Source: Cephalotrichum gorgonifer
Lineage: Eukaryota; Ascomycota; Sordariomycetes; Microascales; Microascaceae
Direction of reading: 5' to 3'
NCBI GenBank assembly: GCA_900312665.1
Contig: ONZQ02000002.1
Location: 967,865-1,031,864 of the forward strand
Length of the DNA stretch: 64,000 bases
Shown: piece by piece, positions 37,455-49,872 of the stretch
Position numbering within the stretch: position 1 is the first letter of the stretch
How the letters are laid out: each line of letters opens with the position of its first letter
Program-made: the position numbers and the translations under genes
The notes under the pieces: model-generated
Told to the model about the DNA's origin: nothing
Databases searched by the model: none
What the model saw: only the letters and a program-made list of their open reading frames with translations

Positions 37455-38520
37455 TCAGGGCATAGGAAGGTGCCTGGGCATGTCTGGCCGGTTGATGATG
37501 TCGGCCAGGGAGATGCCACTGCTTCTCGAGTTCCTGTTCTGGGTTGGCGGAGGAAGAGCATCGAGCTGAGGCTCCATCGGCGCCAGGGCAGGGAGCTTCT
37601 GAGGCTGCAGAGAGAGGTTCCTGAGCGTGCTGATAGGAGGCAGGTCCAGGCCCGGGCTAGCGTAGGGCCGAAGACGAGGCGAATGCGCCGGCGTAGCGAT
37701 GGGAGTGTGGTCGGGAGTGGGGGACAGCGAGTCATGCGAGAAGGTAGGGGAAGAAGGCGCGGTCGAGTTCGGCGAGTTGGGGCGCGACCTCTTAGCGTGC
37801 CTGGAATTCCGGTAGTGGCTATCGAAGGGGTCGTACTCGTTGAATGACCGGTGCGAGCCGGCTCCGAGGCCCGGAAGGCCCCTAGACTGGTGGTTGTAGT
37901 ACGGCTGCTGACGGTGGTAGTAGCTCTGGTGGGGAGCGAGCGAGTCGTGGTGGGCGCGAGAGAGCATGGCGACGTCGAGATGGGAGCTGGCATGCGGGGG
38001 ATACCCGTGGCCGCCAGGGACGGCGTAAGAGGAGTAGGACTGGGGAGGAGAGACGTTGGGCGAGCCGAGCGTCGAGGTCGGCGCGGAGCGGATGGCCCTA
38101 GGAGCAGGGGGGCGGAGGGGGGAGCATGCTGTCGGCCTGAAGCTGCTGGTGGGCCCTGCCGCCTCGCTTTGAGTTCGAGTTGTTGTGTATCCTCGAGTGC
38201 CGGGTCAACTCGTCCGACCGGGAGAACTTCTTGCTGCAGCCCGGGAAAGTGCAGGCGTGGGGCTTCTCGCCGGTGTGGGTTCGGATGTGTCTTGTCTGGT
38301 GCTCGAGGCGGTGGAATGCCTTGTCGCACATGGTGCACTTGTACGGACGAGGCAGCTCGGTCGAGGCCTCGGCCGGTTGACCATTCCCGCTGGGAACGGG
38401 CCCGTTGGGTTTGATATTCGTTGGGCTCGACATTTCGTCTGGAGACAAGCGAGCGTGGTCGGGTTGCGTTGTGTTGGATGTGGATGGCCCCAGAATGTTT
38501 GCCAGTCGGGGCGATGACAT
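37455..38520 (-). CDS. creA: CreA/CRE1 carbon catabolite repressor, frameshifted in this sequence
   Basis: Encodes the nuclear C2H2 repressor that shuts down alternative-carbon genes when glucose is present. The two zinc fingers are complete: C62-C65-H78-H82 (YKCTMCDKAFHRLEHQTRH) and C90-C95-H108-H112 (ACTFPGCSKKFSRSDELTRH). They match the CreA/Mig1 class that binds SYGGRG. The frame from ATG 38520 hits a TAG at 38100-38098, after residue 140. One base out of frame, the conserved CreA downstream region continues (RAIRSAPTSTLGSPN, later SPTFSHDSLSPTPDHTPIA, LRNLSLQPQKLPALAPMEP and GISLADIINRP) to a stop at 37455. A one-base length change in the C-runs at 38107-38112 or 38117-38122 explains the break. 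Without it the protein would be about 354 residues, somewhat short for the family. A sequencing error is more likely than a true null. The gene stands alone, with a GTGGGG cluster upstream. Confidence 0.92.
38107..38122 (-). other. creA: Apparent one-base frameshift in creA
   Basis: Two six-base C-runs on the coding strand, separated by four bases, encode the Pro stretch after the zinc fingers. Reading one C fewer links the N-terminal frame to the conserved downstream CreA frame and turns a Cys-Ser-stop end into Ala-Pro-Arg-Ala-Ile-Arg. Homopolymer miscall is the simplest explanation. Confidence 0.8.
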
Positions 38521-38864
38521 GTGACAGAGAGCAGGTCCGAGGAGTGCTTCTGTCTTGGGGTGAGGGCGATGATAGGAACGCCTTCACTCGGGAGAGCTGC
38601 TAGTGTCGACGGGAGGACACAGGAGGCTGGTGTAGGATGTTTGTATGGTCCGAGTTGGTGACCGGTATGTTGGGCAATATGCTGGGAACGGGGAACCTGG
38701 GGAAGATCGAGTGTTGTTCTGCTGGTGCAAGATCGAGGGGGGAGAGGGAGTGGCATCAAGAGATTGAGAGGGGGATGGGCAGGCTTTTATGAAGTACACT
38801 TATCTGGTGGGAGACTTTTTCTGGCCGGGGGTGTGAAGGGAGAGAGGGTTATGGAGAAGGGGGT

Positions 38865-38908
38865 GTGGGGTGAGTGGGGTGGGGTGTGGGGGATAGAAGG
38901 GGGTGGGG
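38865..38908 (+). promoter_or_regulatory. Cluster of CreA-type SYGGRG sites upstream of creA
   Basis: Five GTGGGG hexamers within 44 bp (38865-38870, 38874-38879, 38879-38884, 38886-38891, 38903-38908), about 345-390 bp upstream of the creA start. GTGGGG fits SYGGRG, the CreA/CRE1 binding consensus, and autoregulation of creA is known in other fungi. The region is G-rich overall, so chance clustering cannot be excluded. Confidence 0.45.
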
Positions 38909-41525
38909 GGTCTCAACTTTTCTTTTCCGGCGGGGGCTCGGCGAGAAGGGGAAGCTGCGTGGAGTGTGTGGAGATGCCTCGTAACCTCGGGGAGTCATAC
39001 GCGGTGGCGCCTCGCTCACCCAGCACCACTGAAAAGTACAAGTATTATGCAGGGAGGGATAGCCGAGCTACTCCGCTTGTACAATCCAACTCCGAGGCAT
39101 GCTTCGTTTTTCTCTTGTACACGAGATGTATTCCGCCCAGCTCGAACACGTACTCGCGGTACTGCCTTCTGAGAGCACTCCAAGCACCGCTGCACCGACA
39201 GCCCTCGCAGAACTCAAATGAGCACTGAGTAGGCAGACACTATACCATGGCGCTCGGCTTTGCGCTATCTACGAATCCCCTGTTAAACAAGGTATTAATA
39301 GGCAGGAGTCGCCTTAGATAACAGCGGGTTATTCCCCGGGTAGGTACCCTTCGGCTCTAGCAGGGGAATTGGCCCGAGATTCTTCAACAGGAGGAGTTTG
39401 GTTAGGTCTTCCGAGAAGGGGGGGCGTGCGTGGAAGGAACGGTCAAGGTGAATTGTGATGGTGGGGAAGAACAAGGGAGGAGGGGTGGAGGCGGGTGGAA
39501 AAGCCCATGGCGCGGCACACATCTCCGTGGACGCCCCCCCCCCCCCCTACACACTCGCTAAGCCCACTCCTTCCTCGTCGCTAATGGACACACCCACGGT
39601 ACAGGCTTTTACCCCGTACCCCGTTATGGAATGTGGGCGCCAGAAGGCGCAAGCAACCCTTGGGGTGCCGACACACCGACAACGATTTTACTGGCCTCCG
39701 CTCGACCTCCGCTCCGCCCCCCCAGTTCGCTATCAGTCGGAGCTGAGCGAACGGGATCGCAGAAGACATGAATTCCTGGGGTCCTGCCTGGGGGCCCTGG
39801 GGTATACAGAGTACATGTAGGTAGGTACAGTATGTGCAGGACATGTCTTACCACCCATCTACCTTCATCGCTTCATGTCTCTCAGCCCCGCCCTGGCCCC
39901 TGAGACGTTGAGACCTCGAGAGACCGACAGCGCTTTTTTCCTTTCTTTTTTTTTTCCATTTTTTTTTTGCAACCAGCGCCCCGGTGACAGCGTCCCCCTG
40001 GTTCTCTCGGTAATATTATAACTCATCCGGGGGAAGGAAGGACAAGAGTGAGAGACTTCAACCACTCCCGTTGAAAGTGTACTCGTAATAGTATTCGTAC
40101 CCATACTCGTACCCGTGTAACTATTGGATAGGGGATCTCAATCTACTTTGCAGGCCGGTCACTTTCGTTCCGCTCACCGTCTCGTGGCTTGTACGACCTC
40201 TGACATAATCGCTACCTCGAAGCGAGACGCAGGCCCCTGGGGCCTTGAATATATTACTCGTACTCGTAAGGGCCTATCGAACCGCCGCATGGAGTGGAGG
40301 TGTGCGAATACTCGTTCCTCGTACGAGTATTCGTAGCATGTGCGTTACAATGGTCGGAGACGGGGGACGCGGGAAAGCCGCACCTATTGTTCATTCCCCT
40401 TCGACATCGTGCTCTCACTCGTCGACGCCCCGTTGGCTGCTAGTTTTTTTTTCTCCTCCTCCAATCTGCCTTTGATTATCCGCAGTGAGAAATAATGTCA
40501 TCGTAATGTCATCGCTAATCGGGCACTTGTGGTGCGTTCCCTCGGCCTGATTGGGCAAATTCCTTTTCGCAATTCTCGTTCCCCCATTTTTCCGCCCCAA
40601 TGGCCCATTAGTGCTGATTGCAGGGACTCCCCGTACTAGTTACTCTTCGTTCGTAACACCCGTGCCAAGCAGTCAGCCAGCCCACCTGTCACCCTGATCC
40701 ACCCGTGGCCCTTTCCGCGGAACGATTGTCACCGAGCAATCCCCGCCAGGTGTTGGCACGGGGGAAGAATTCCGGGAGAACTATGGCATACATGACACCG
40801 CCTCTGTCGCCATCGCTCTGAGCAAATTAGCCATTACCACTATTGGTACATCGTCGGAGATCGGGTGCTTGTCGCAAATTTTCAGGACCTTTTGTCTTCT
40901 TTTTTTGTCTTGCTTAGGTCTTCTTTCTTTCCTTATTTTCATTCGACCCACGGAGGAGTCTCAGTTGGCGCGAGATGTCGACTGGTTGCGGACCTGGTTG
41001 GTCGAAGGGAGTAAGCTCGATGATAGGGCAATATCCGTGAGATAAGAAAGGCTTGTGATAGTAGTCGATAGGCCATTTACATTATATTGACCGCGGCACT
41101 GCCGTTCCCGGAAACCGCGGTTGCCCACCAGGAAGCCGACCCTGCGAGTGTGGGTTAGCTAGCCCCTCGGTCACAGGTGGTAATCCTCGCCTCACTTAGC
41201 CAGGCCTGATAAGACCGTATCCGGTAGTTGCATAATGCAAGTGCTTGTATCCAATCCCTTGGGTGGGAAACTACGTAGTACGCGTGGTGTAGACGAACCC
41301 ATGTGAATCTCCTCCCTCTTGCACAGACGAGAGAGCAAGTATGTTCGGCAGCTCTCACGCCTCTATTGTTCCCTCGGTCCGTTATTTCCCCATGTGTCAA
41401 ATCGGGAAACTAAATTTTCTGGTGAATCGATAGGCCCCGTCCAACCGGCATCAACATCGCGAGACACTCGCCTGAGATCGCGCACCGCAGCCGGCAATCA
41501 TTATCCCTAGTGGACCCCTCCCCCC

Positions 41526-41879
41526 NNNNNNNNNNNNNNNNNNNNNNNNNNNNNNNNNNNNNNNNNNNNNNNNNNNNNNNNNNNNNNNNNNNNNNNNNNN
41601 NNNNNNNNNNNNNNNNNNNNNNNNNNNNNNNNNNNNNNNNNNNNNNNNNNNNNNNNNNNNNNNNNNNNNNNNNNNNNNNNNNNNNNNNNNNNNNNNNNNN
41701 NNNNNNNNNNNNNNNNNNNNNNNNNNNNNNNNNNNNNNNNNNNNNNNNNNNNNNNNNNNNNNNNNNNNNNNNNNNNNNNNNNNNNNNNNNNNNNNNNNNN
41801 NNNNNNNNNNNNNNNNNNNNNNNNNNNNNNNNNNNNNNNNNNNNNNNNNNNNNNNNNNNNNNNNNNNNNNNNNNNNNNN
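41526..41879. other. Assembly gap (Ns)
   Basis: 354 undetermined bases. Reading frames that appear to cross it are artefacts of translating Ns. The left edge is a C-run and the right flank is ordinary non-coding sequence. Confidence 1.
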
Positions 41880-44800
41880 TTCCCCATGGGGCGGCATGTG
41901 TGACACAAGATCACAGAAACCCGCCTTTTCCCGAGTGGGGGGTGAAGGGAGAGAGAGGTGGGGGGGGGGGGACGGAAGGATGCGGCGAGCACGTTTCAAA
42001 TGACGGCTTTCTCGTGATCGATGGTGCCCTGGCTCTGCCCAGACAATATTGTGCTTTGATATCGTGGGGGTGACGCCGAGATGACAGGATAAATAGTTAC
42101 CCCACGGGCCGCGGAACGGATCACGCCTCGCAAAAACCCTGCTCCATCCCTCCACGCCCCCCTGTCACGGTAGCGAATCTGGCGATGACCTGAGATAATA
42201 AAAAGTGCCAAGATAAAAATGGATGCTCTCAAGTACACAAGTAGACGGGGTAGGTTTAAGATGCTGGGGAAGTGGACGGCTTTGGCGGCGTCGCCCTGAT
42301 TAGTGGCCTTTGCTCCTGCCTGTTGCGGAAAGGGTAACCGCTGTTTGTTCCTGGCGCGCCACATGACTTTTACCAGGTATTGGCGCGGAGAGCTTCACCC
42401 CGCGCCGAAGAATCCCGAGGGCCAAACTTGTGCTACGAAGGATCCTACTCGCCCACAAGGAGTATGCTCGCAACGACAAGCCGACAAGCAGAACCGTGCC
42501 AAGCACGACGAACGCTTTCTTCTCGCGCCAGATGCGACCGAGAAGAAGAAGAATTGCCGCCGTTTTGCTAGCATATCTTGTCTAGTGCCGCCTCGGCTCT
42601 TGGCTTTTACCACTGGCTCTGGTACGCGTGCCAATAATGGCTTGAACCCTGTTCACGATGTCTCCAAACTCACCTTTTTTTTTGGCGGAACCATCCCCCG
42701 GCTTCACTTCCTGCCACCCCCCTCCCCCCACCAATGCTCTGCCTCGTCCCCGTACGAGTAGAGGTATTGGACCGTGCCTGGGTCCGTCCCCGTGATACGC
42801 GAGACAAGTTTTAACTATTTGTTGAATATAACCCCCTCCCCTCCCCCCCCTCTCCGCCCAAAAAACTCCGCCGTGAGAGCCAAGAAATGGATATAAAATG
42901 AGTACAAAGTACCGAACGCCCACGTGCTGCGGCTAAATTTTGTGCTAGCGCCTGTGCTCTGTATTAATGCGAATAGTGTCCCCCCGGTCTTCCCCGGTTT
43001 ATCAGTACGAGTAATACTCGTACGCGGAATCGCATATTCCGTGTCCAGGGATTCAGGGCTGAGGCCTAGGTAGTATATAGGAGGCGAGGTATGGCAAGGT
43101 ACCTGTAAGTCTGGTTCGGACGTGAAGCCTCCGTTCCTGAGGATAGCCACGCCCGCCCCTATCTTTCTGAACCTCAACTCCTATTACGAGTACTGATGTT
43201 GGCGGGGATAATTTTCCGGAGATGGGACCGGTGGTGTAATTGGGGCTTTGAAAAACATTGTACTGATCATACCCTGTACCAGTACAGGGACCAGTCACTT
43301 CCACTTTTAACACTTCCCCAGACCAAACAGGGGTCTGCGGAGGCCAGGGTGGCCTGAGAGCGTGGGGGTTCCAATGCGTGGAGAGACTAATGTACTTGTA
43401 CTTGTGCCTGTACCTTACCTTGAAAAACGTCACCCCACATCTGGTTCCCCCCCATCGCAGGCAACCGGGACACACGATAATTCATGCGATCTCACAAAGA
43501 CTCGTCCCTCCGCGCTTTATAGGATCTCTGTAGTATACTCGTGGTATTAATCCGCAAGGGATGTGATTTGGTTTATGGATCTGACTGCGCAAGTATTAGC
43601 GAGGTATAATGTGGTACTCGAATCGGAGGATGCCATGACTGGCCACAAATACTCCGTTACAATAATACAGGCTTCCAGGAAGGGGCTAGGCACAAATATT
43701 CAATGATACATCGCTTCCGCCCACCCCCGCCGAGCCGCAAGGATCCATGTCCCTGAAACCAAGGGGAGGGGTTCTGGGGTGACAGCTACGAGTACAGGTA
43801 CTAATAGTAGTACTCGTCAGCGAACAGGGACGAGCATTAACACCGAGCAGGAAAAACCCATCGGCATCCTCCAAATCCTTGCAAGCCACCAGTGGGAATA
43901 CGGGAAAAGGCAACGCCCCTCTCAACTGAAGCAACCCCCAAACTTCTGGGACCCTGGACCGATACCCCGGCGAAGTCTCAGGGCTGTACATACAAATGCT
44001 GCCTCTGGGCCGGGGGCTTAAATACGGGTTATCCACAAACTGGAGGTACCCTGTCCTGAAGTGTGGGGTTCATCCCGATCGGCTCGGGAGCTGCCTCCCT
44101 CTACTACTCATACTTGTACTCGTACGAGCAGGGTCAGTCCGAGGGCAAGGGGGGCGTGTGTGATGGGAGCTTGGGGGCAAGTTGCGGATTGGCGACTGGG
44201 TAACCTAATTCGCTGGGGTTCGTTTGGTACGGGTAGCTTGCCCGGTCATCTTTATTAATACCCTGGACTCAGCTTTGGTAGGTAATTGTTACAGGTCAAG
44301 TTTCGTGGACGGAAAAGCACATTCTTGCCCATCCCCTGAGGGCGTGAGAGGTCCAACATTACCTTACTAGGGTGGGTCCGGCCTTCATGGCTGGCTGAGC
44401 TGGTTATTACTCGTGTGGGGGATTTTGTGAAGCACAACTTATGTCCACGTCCCCAGGAAGTTGTATTAGAGCTACATCATGTCTAGGGTCTCACTACTGA
44501 ACCGCGTGACTTTGCGACCCGTCGCTGTGCTCATAGTCCCTTTAGAGCTGTTTTCCTCTTCGGGCTTATTTTATCAGGCGAAGAGAGACGCGCCAATCAC
44601 CACACAGTTCCTGCAGGGACGAATAACCCGGTGGAAAGGAGATTGATCCTACCCCTGTACCTCTGTCCTGCTGCACCCCATATTAGTGCGAGGTTGCGAG
44701 ATTATTTCGGATATACCCCGCATACTCCTACTACGAAAGCTACCCATCCAAAGTATGGGTGGGTGGCAGTGGGATTGCGCATGATAGCTAAGAACCGGGG

Positions 44801-47268
44801 TACTGGGAACCGAGAAAGATAGATTTCACGTGTTCCGTGTTTCCGGTCCGGCCGCCGGCTAATATCGCCGCCACAAGTGTTCAGGCAATAATTGTGGCTG
44901 CGGAGGCGAAAGAGAGCCGCAGGCCAGTGCGAGGCTCGAGTACGAGGACGAGTACACACATTCACAAGCACTCGTAGTACTGTTGTTGGATGACAGGGCA
45001 GATATCCCTCCTCTCGAGTCGTATACTCCTGCCCGTGCCCGTTGTAGGTGTTATAGCGAAGCAGCGAGACGATGATAGTCTTAGGAACTATCTATCCCCT
45101 CCACCAACTAACGAGACACACACACACCCCTCCCCCCAGTCAGATCGCCATAGCCGTCGGTGTTTTGCTAGTGCGCTCACAGGCCAAGGGGGTCCCCAGA
45201 CTTTCCTTATCGCGCATCGGGTCGAAATGGGCCTAGCGCGCACCCTAGGTCCGTTACGCGTACCCGATAAGGAAGCTCACTCGCAACAGTTACCAAGCCC
45301 CGGGCCCATTTCGGTGAAGAGCAAATCTTCACGAATGAGGGGCAGGAAGAGGATCTTTGTTGCCCGCGATCCTCGGCTGCTCTTGATAGCTTCTTTTGCC
45401 CCAGGTAGGGGTGCCTGACGCCAGAAGACGGATATATTCGACGGAGGGGGGTGTGAATGGCCGAGTCGCAAGCCCCTACTAGATACGTACGAGTATTACA
45501 GCCCTTGCTATTACGAGTACCACAAGCTAAGAATGAAGTTCACCTCACCGAAATGCCCTCATCCGAGGGAAGCGGTGGAGCGCGTATGGTATCGCCACAC
45601 CCCCCCGCCACGCGCCCCCCACACAAGAAAAATCCAAATAGGATTTGAAGGCAGCCAAGGTTGATTGCCCTTTAACCCGAGGATGTCCCGTAGCTCCGAG
45701 CTGTTCCGGTAGTCTCTCCAGAGTGTGTCATCTATACTTTTGTGCCCTAGACGATGGCTTACTGTGAGCTAGGTCACCAGTACTACGGGCACTTGTGTGT
45801 AGGACGAGTTAAGAAGCAGAAAGGGAAAAGGACACCAGAGCCTCAAACTCTACGCCGGGTTGTGGGGAAAGGTGTGGGGAACCACTCCTCCTTCAGCCTT
45901 TGTTATCAGATTCTCTCCTTTTATTCGATTTTTTTTGGCTAGAAAATTAACTTGATACTCGTACTAGTTGGCATGGCTCAACGATATGGCGGCCATGGTC
46001 GCAGGCTCTACTCGTAGCTCTCGAGGTCTCAAGGATTTGACGACGATGCGCCTGATTGGTAAGAAGAAACTAAGAAAAGCTGCCTTGGATCTTGGGGGCG
46101 ATCCCGCTAGGGTGATTGGACGGAGGCAACTCGGCGGAGGAGAAATGAAGGTTTTCAGGGCGGCCCACGACCCTCCGGGTACAGAAGCACACCCATCAGG
46201 GTGGGTCGTTCGCCGGCTCCTCGGCTCCCCGGAGTGGCCGCCCCTTTGTATTCTCCGCGGACAACTACATGTGCCGCCCCACGAACCCGACCCGGAGCAT
46301 TACTAGTATACGAGAATTTCACCTCTTACTCAACAGCACAAGTCAAACAAGAAACGCCTCCTCTCGTTGAGACAGCACTTGCGCTAAGTGTCATTTTTGA
46401 CCCCCCCCCCACCACCTTCTCCCCCAGATGTGAGTGGAGCGAGCTACACACCCGGGAGAAAGGCCGTAGAAGGATTCCACCGTAAGGCATGGCGCGTTCA
46501 CGGGGAGCTGGTGTGCCCCCCCTCCCCCACCGAAGTTACGTTGCAGCGCCAGGAACACCGAACGGCGCGAAGAGAGTGGGCTCTGGTTAGCCGTGCTTGT
46601 ACGAGGAGGCTCCCATCAGCGGCCTCCCCGGTCCTTGCCCCTTTCACCCCGCCGGAATAACTCGGCCCGACAAGTTAACACAAGCTACGAAGTACCCGGA
46701 CTCAGCCAGTAGAGATAAGGAAGCGAGGCACAAGGAACGATTTGATATTTCCGTACCTTACTTCATGCACCCCATCGTCCGAACGATGACCCCCACAATT
46801 TGTCCGCCCCAAGGAAGGCGGTGCCCCTGGGAGTGTTACATAAGCTATCCCACCTTTCCTCTTTTCTTGGCAGAGCACGTGGGCCAAACGGAAGCTCCTG
46901 TTGGACAGGATAAGCCCACCAACATTGGGCCCTCCCTTGCTGGCATAACTCCGTTCTGACTTTTGTGCGGCGGAGCACGACACCTGCCAAACGACTGGAT
47001 GGGAACTAACCTTGATTACTTGTACGCAGGGGCCGTCCACGCAACGTTTTGTGGGGGTTTTCGTTTCCGTTGCGAGATATCATTCTTGCTTTTTTCAAAT
47101 CTCTTGGCCCCGCTGGTCAGCCCTTGGTGGCAGGTCGGACCGAGTAACTCCGAAGCAAACGTACCTCGGTGGCACAGTCACCGAGAACATACAATGCAAG
47201 GTGGCTTATCCATCCTGTGGATACATGTATTCTTTGCTGTTTCTCCAGATCTTGGCGGTCAGTTAACC

Positions 47269-47282
47269 TACTCGTACGAGTA
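47269..47282. repeat. Perfect palindrome TACTCGTACGAGTA
   Basis: The longest clean member of a dispersed family of TACTCGTA/TACGAGTA words in this window. Other members include 17-26, 40-49, 719-728, 34148-34157, 34546-34555, 40255-40268, 42752-42760, 43005-43023, 44116-44128, 45487-45495, 45511-45520 and 57533-57542. All lie outside supported coding exons. Confidence 0.75.
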
Positions 47283-49848
47283 CGCGGGTTTTTGTTCTTC
47301 CAGTGTTCCCTCGGTACTTTCTCGTACGAGCATGTGGATGGAGTCGTGGTCTCACCATACGAATACTTGTGTGCTTACCCGCATTGAGGCAGGGTCAGTC
47401 ACCCTTCTGTTATTTACCAGAGAATGGACAACCTAATTCTACATGTATCCATTGAACGCCATTTACCCGGTCCGCCTCACCCCTTCGGTTTTACCTTCCC
47501 ATGTATCGTCCTCGCACAGAACATGGTACGTAGCCCTACGGTATTGTGGCATTGCAGATTGCGTCAGTATCGCCAAGAGCACATATCCCCTCACTCTACT
47601 AGTACGGCCAGGGGTAGGGCACCATATCGTGCTAGTACACCGAGAAAAATACTTCTCTCCTCACTTTAGAAGGGTGGGGCGCGGGCTTTAAAGGCACTCC
47701 CGCCAACCCTGTCAAAGAAAAAGCTCGTCATCGCGCGGCGCTATCGGACGACGGGCGAGAGAGAGGCGACGGGCGAGGGGCACGTAGCGGGGCCATCCAG
47801 ACTAGCAATCGCTCCATACCCACCCCTCCCCCGTCGGTGAGGGAGTTTCCCTCGGTCGGGGGAAAATTTTTTCTTTTCTTGGAAAATCTGGAGTAGGCCA
47901 AACGAGTTGAGCTAGTTGTGGTCGTAGTTCCACTAAGAGAAAGAACAGGGGAAAAAAGGTGTATGAGGAAAAGACTTCTTCCAATGTCGGGCCGACAAGC
48001 GGGGCCCCCCGTCAGGATAGGAAGGAAGGGCCGGTGTCCGACGTTGTTGAGCCTCAACCTTGTTTGCTGGGGTCACCTGCGGCGGCGCCCTGGCCGATGG
48101 CCTGGTAGCATTCATCCCACCAACATGGTGTAATTTATCCGCGTGGGCACTCCTCGCCGTGGGTCAGTTTTTATAATGCGGCTCCTGTGGGGTTAGCACT
48201 TCCAATGGACGCCTGAAGCAATGCATGCCAAGGTGAGACGAACGCCGAACGGGGGCTTTGAAAAAGGCCAGATTACGAGCATGTTCAATTTTCATCGCCC
48301 CTCACGCCCCAATGCCAATTTCTCTGGACTCGATGACCCCGCTGTACGCAGTCCTTGGACGCCCGATGCCGCCTGCCGTCAATAAATGTCGAAATTGGAC
48401 TACCTGGAATGTAGTGGACCAACCGACGACGGAAGCTGAAGGGAGGCGGCCGTCTGGCTGAAAGGTATTTTGGTCATAATAATATGTCTTACTTGTACTT
48501 ATACAGGCCCTAGAGGCGGGAGGACCGGGCGCCTTGTGCCACATGGGGGGAAGGGGTAGGAGAAACACGCCGGAGTGCTGCTATGCAATGGAAAGGCTCT
48601 CTCATGTTCGGTCCCGAGACTTGCGCCTCCCCACACGGCGCCTCCCCACGCGAGTCTGAGTCGCGTCTCAACCCGGCCGACTGGGGGGGATGTCAGCCTC
48701 CGGGACCATGCATGGGGATTACGTCGGAGGTCATTGGGGTTGAGACGGACGGCGCCAATGGCAGCCCCTGACGCCCATACGAATGCACACAGCCCTCGAT
48801 CGGAGACGGGGCCCCGAAAGTGGCTGTCCTGATCGACCCCAAGACCTAGAATGTGGTGGAAGAAGCCTTGTTTGCTTCGTCACACCCTCGCCTCGTCGCC
48901 GGCTCCTACTGGTTGCACTTGTGAAATTCATTTATGAGACGGGCGCTTGTGGCCCCGGGACGCTGTATCCATCGCCCTTTTATGGGCTACGCTCTAAGAT
49001 CCCGAGTTTCTGGTCACGAGGCCCCGCGCGGGGGATATTGTCGGATCTCGTATTAACAACTCCCTCCCGACCCTGGGCTCCCGGCTCCCGAGAAGACCGG
49101 CGAAGGGAAGCAAGATTGGAACAAGCTGGCACTGGCTTCCTGTAAGACTCCTAAGCTCTGCTGGGTGAACCCTCCAGCCCTCGACATGTTAATAGAGGAG
49201 GTCTATACGGAGTGCTACCCTGCCTGTTCCTCTTCCCGCCCAGGAGATTTCCAGAAACTTTCGACCACTGGCAAACAAGAAGTCGTGTCTCCCTGCTTGG
49301 GAGCCATTTCCGGCGGGCCCGTGAATACGAGACGTGACACCCGCCTTGCAGGATGGGGTGCGACGCATGCCAGGCCAGCTGGGGATCGAGTTGCGATGTG
49401 GGTGGGCTGCAGGTCTCGGGAGAAGTGGGAGAAACTCCAGAGTAGAGCCCCTGGTGTCCCGTCTAGCAGCGACCGAACCAGAGAAGAAGGGGGTAAGGGG
49501 GGTGTTCAGCGGGTACAAAGTGTACCCGGAGAAAGTACCAAAGTGAGGTAGCTATTTCACGTATGATGTAACCGTTCACAGGCGATTACTGCAAGTCTCA
49601 GTTGGTGATGAGAGCGTGAGGGCGAGGGCGTAGCTGGGATGACGCGACGATCGCCCAATCGAGGGATCGCTTGATGGGTCATGGGACAGGACGGAGGCCG
49701 GTGGTGCAAAATTCCCAACTCGATTGGCTCATATATTCTCCATCTTGACCCCGTTCTCGGATGTCGAAGAGGTCTGGAACCCGTGATGCAACAAAATGGG
49801 AGGAGATAGGAGAATTTTAGACGAGTCCCCGTCCATGTTATGATTTGT

Positions 49849-49872
49849 GGTATCACGTTATCACGTGATACC
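49849..49872. promoter_or_regulatory. Inverted repeat with TATCACGTGATA upstream of the Rad51 paralogue
   Basis: Nine-base arms GGTATCACG and CGTGATACC flank six bases. Inside lies the 12-bp palindrome TATCACGTGATA (49859-49870), about 400 bp before the ATG at 50272. The same 12-mer stands upstream of MLH1. A bHLH (Cbf1-like) site is the obvious candidate function. Confidence 0.5.

Noticed and set aside
37403..38587. 394-codon minus-strand frame overlapping creA
   Set aside because: Third frame of the creA locus. It gives Arg/Pro/Ser-rich sequence with no zinc finger, whereas the two other frames carry the conserved CreA blocks.
41451..42155. Long frames on both strands crossing 41526-41879
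   Set aside because: They exist only because the Ns are translated as open.
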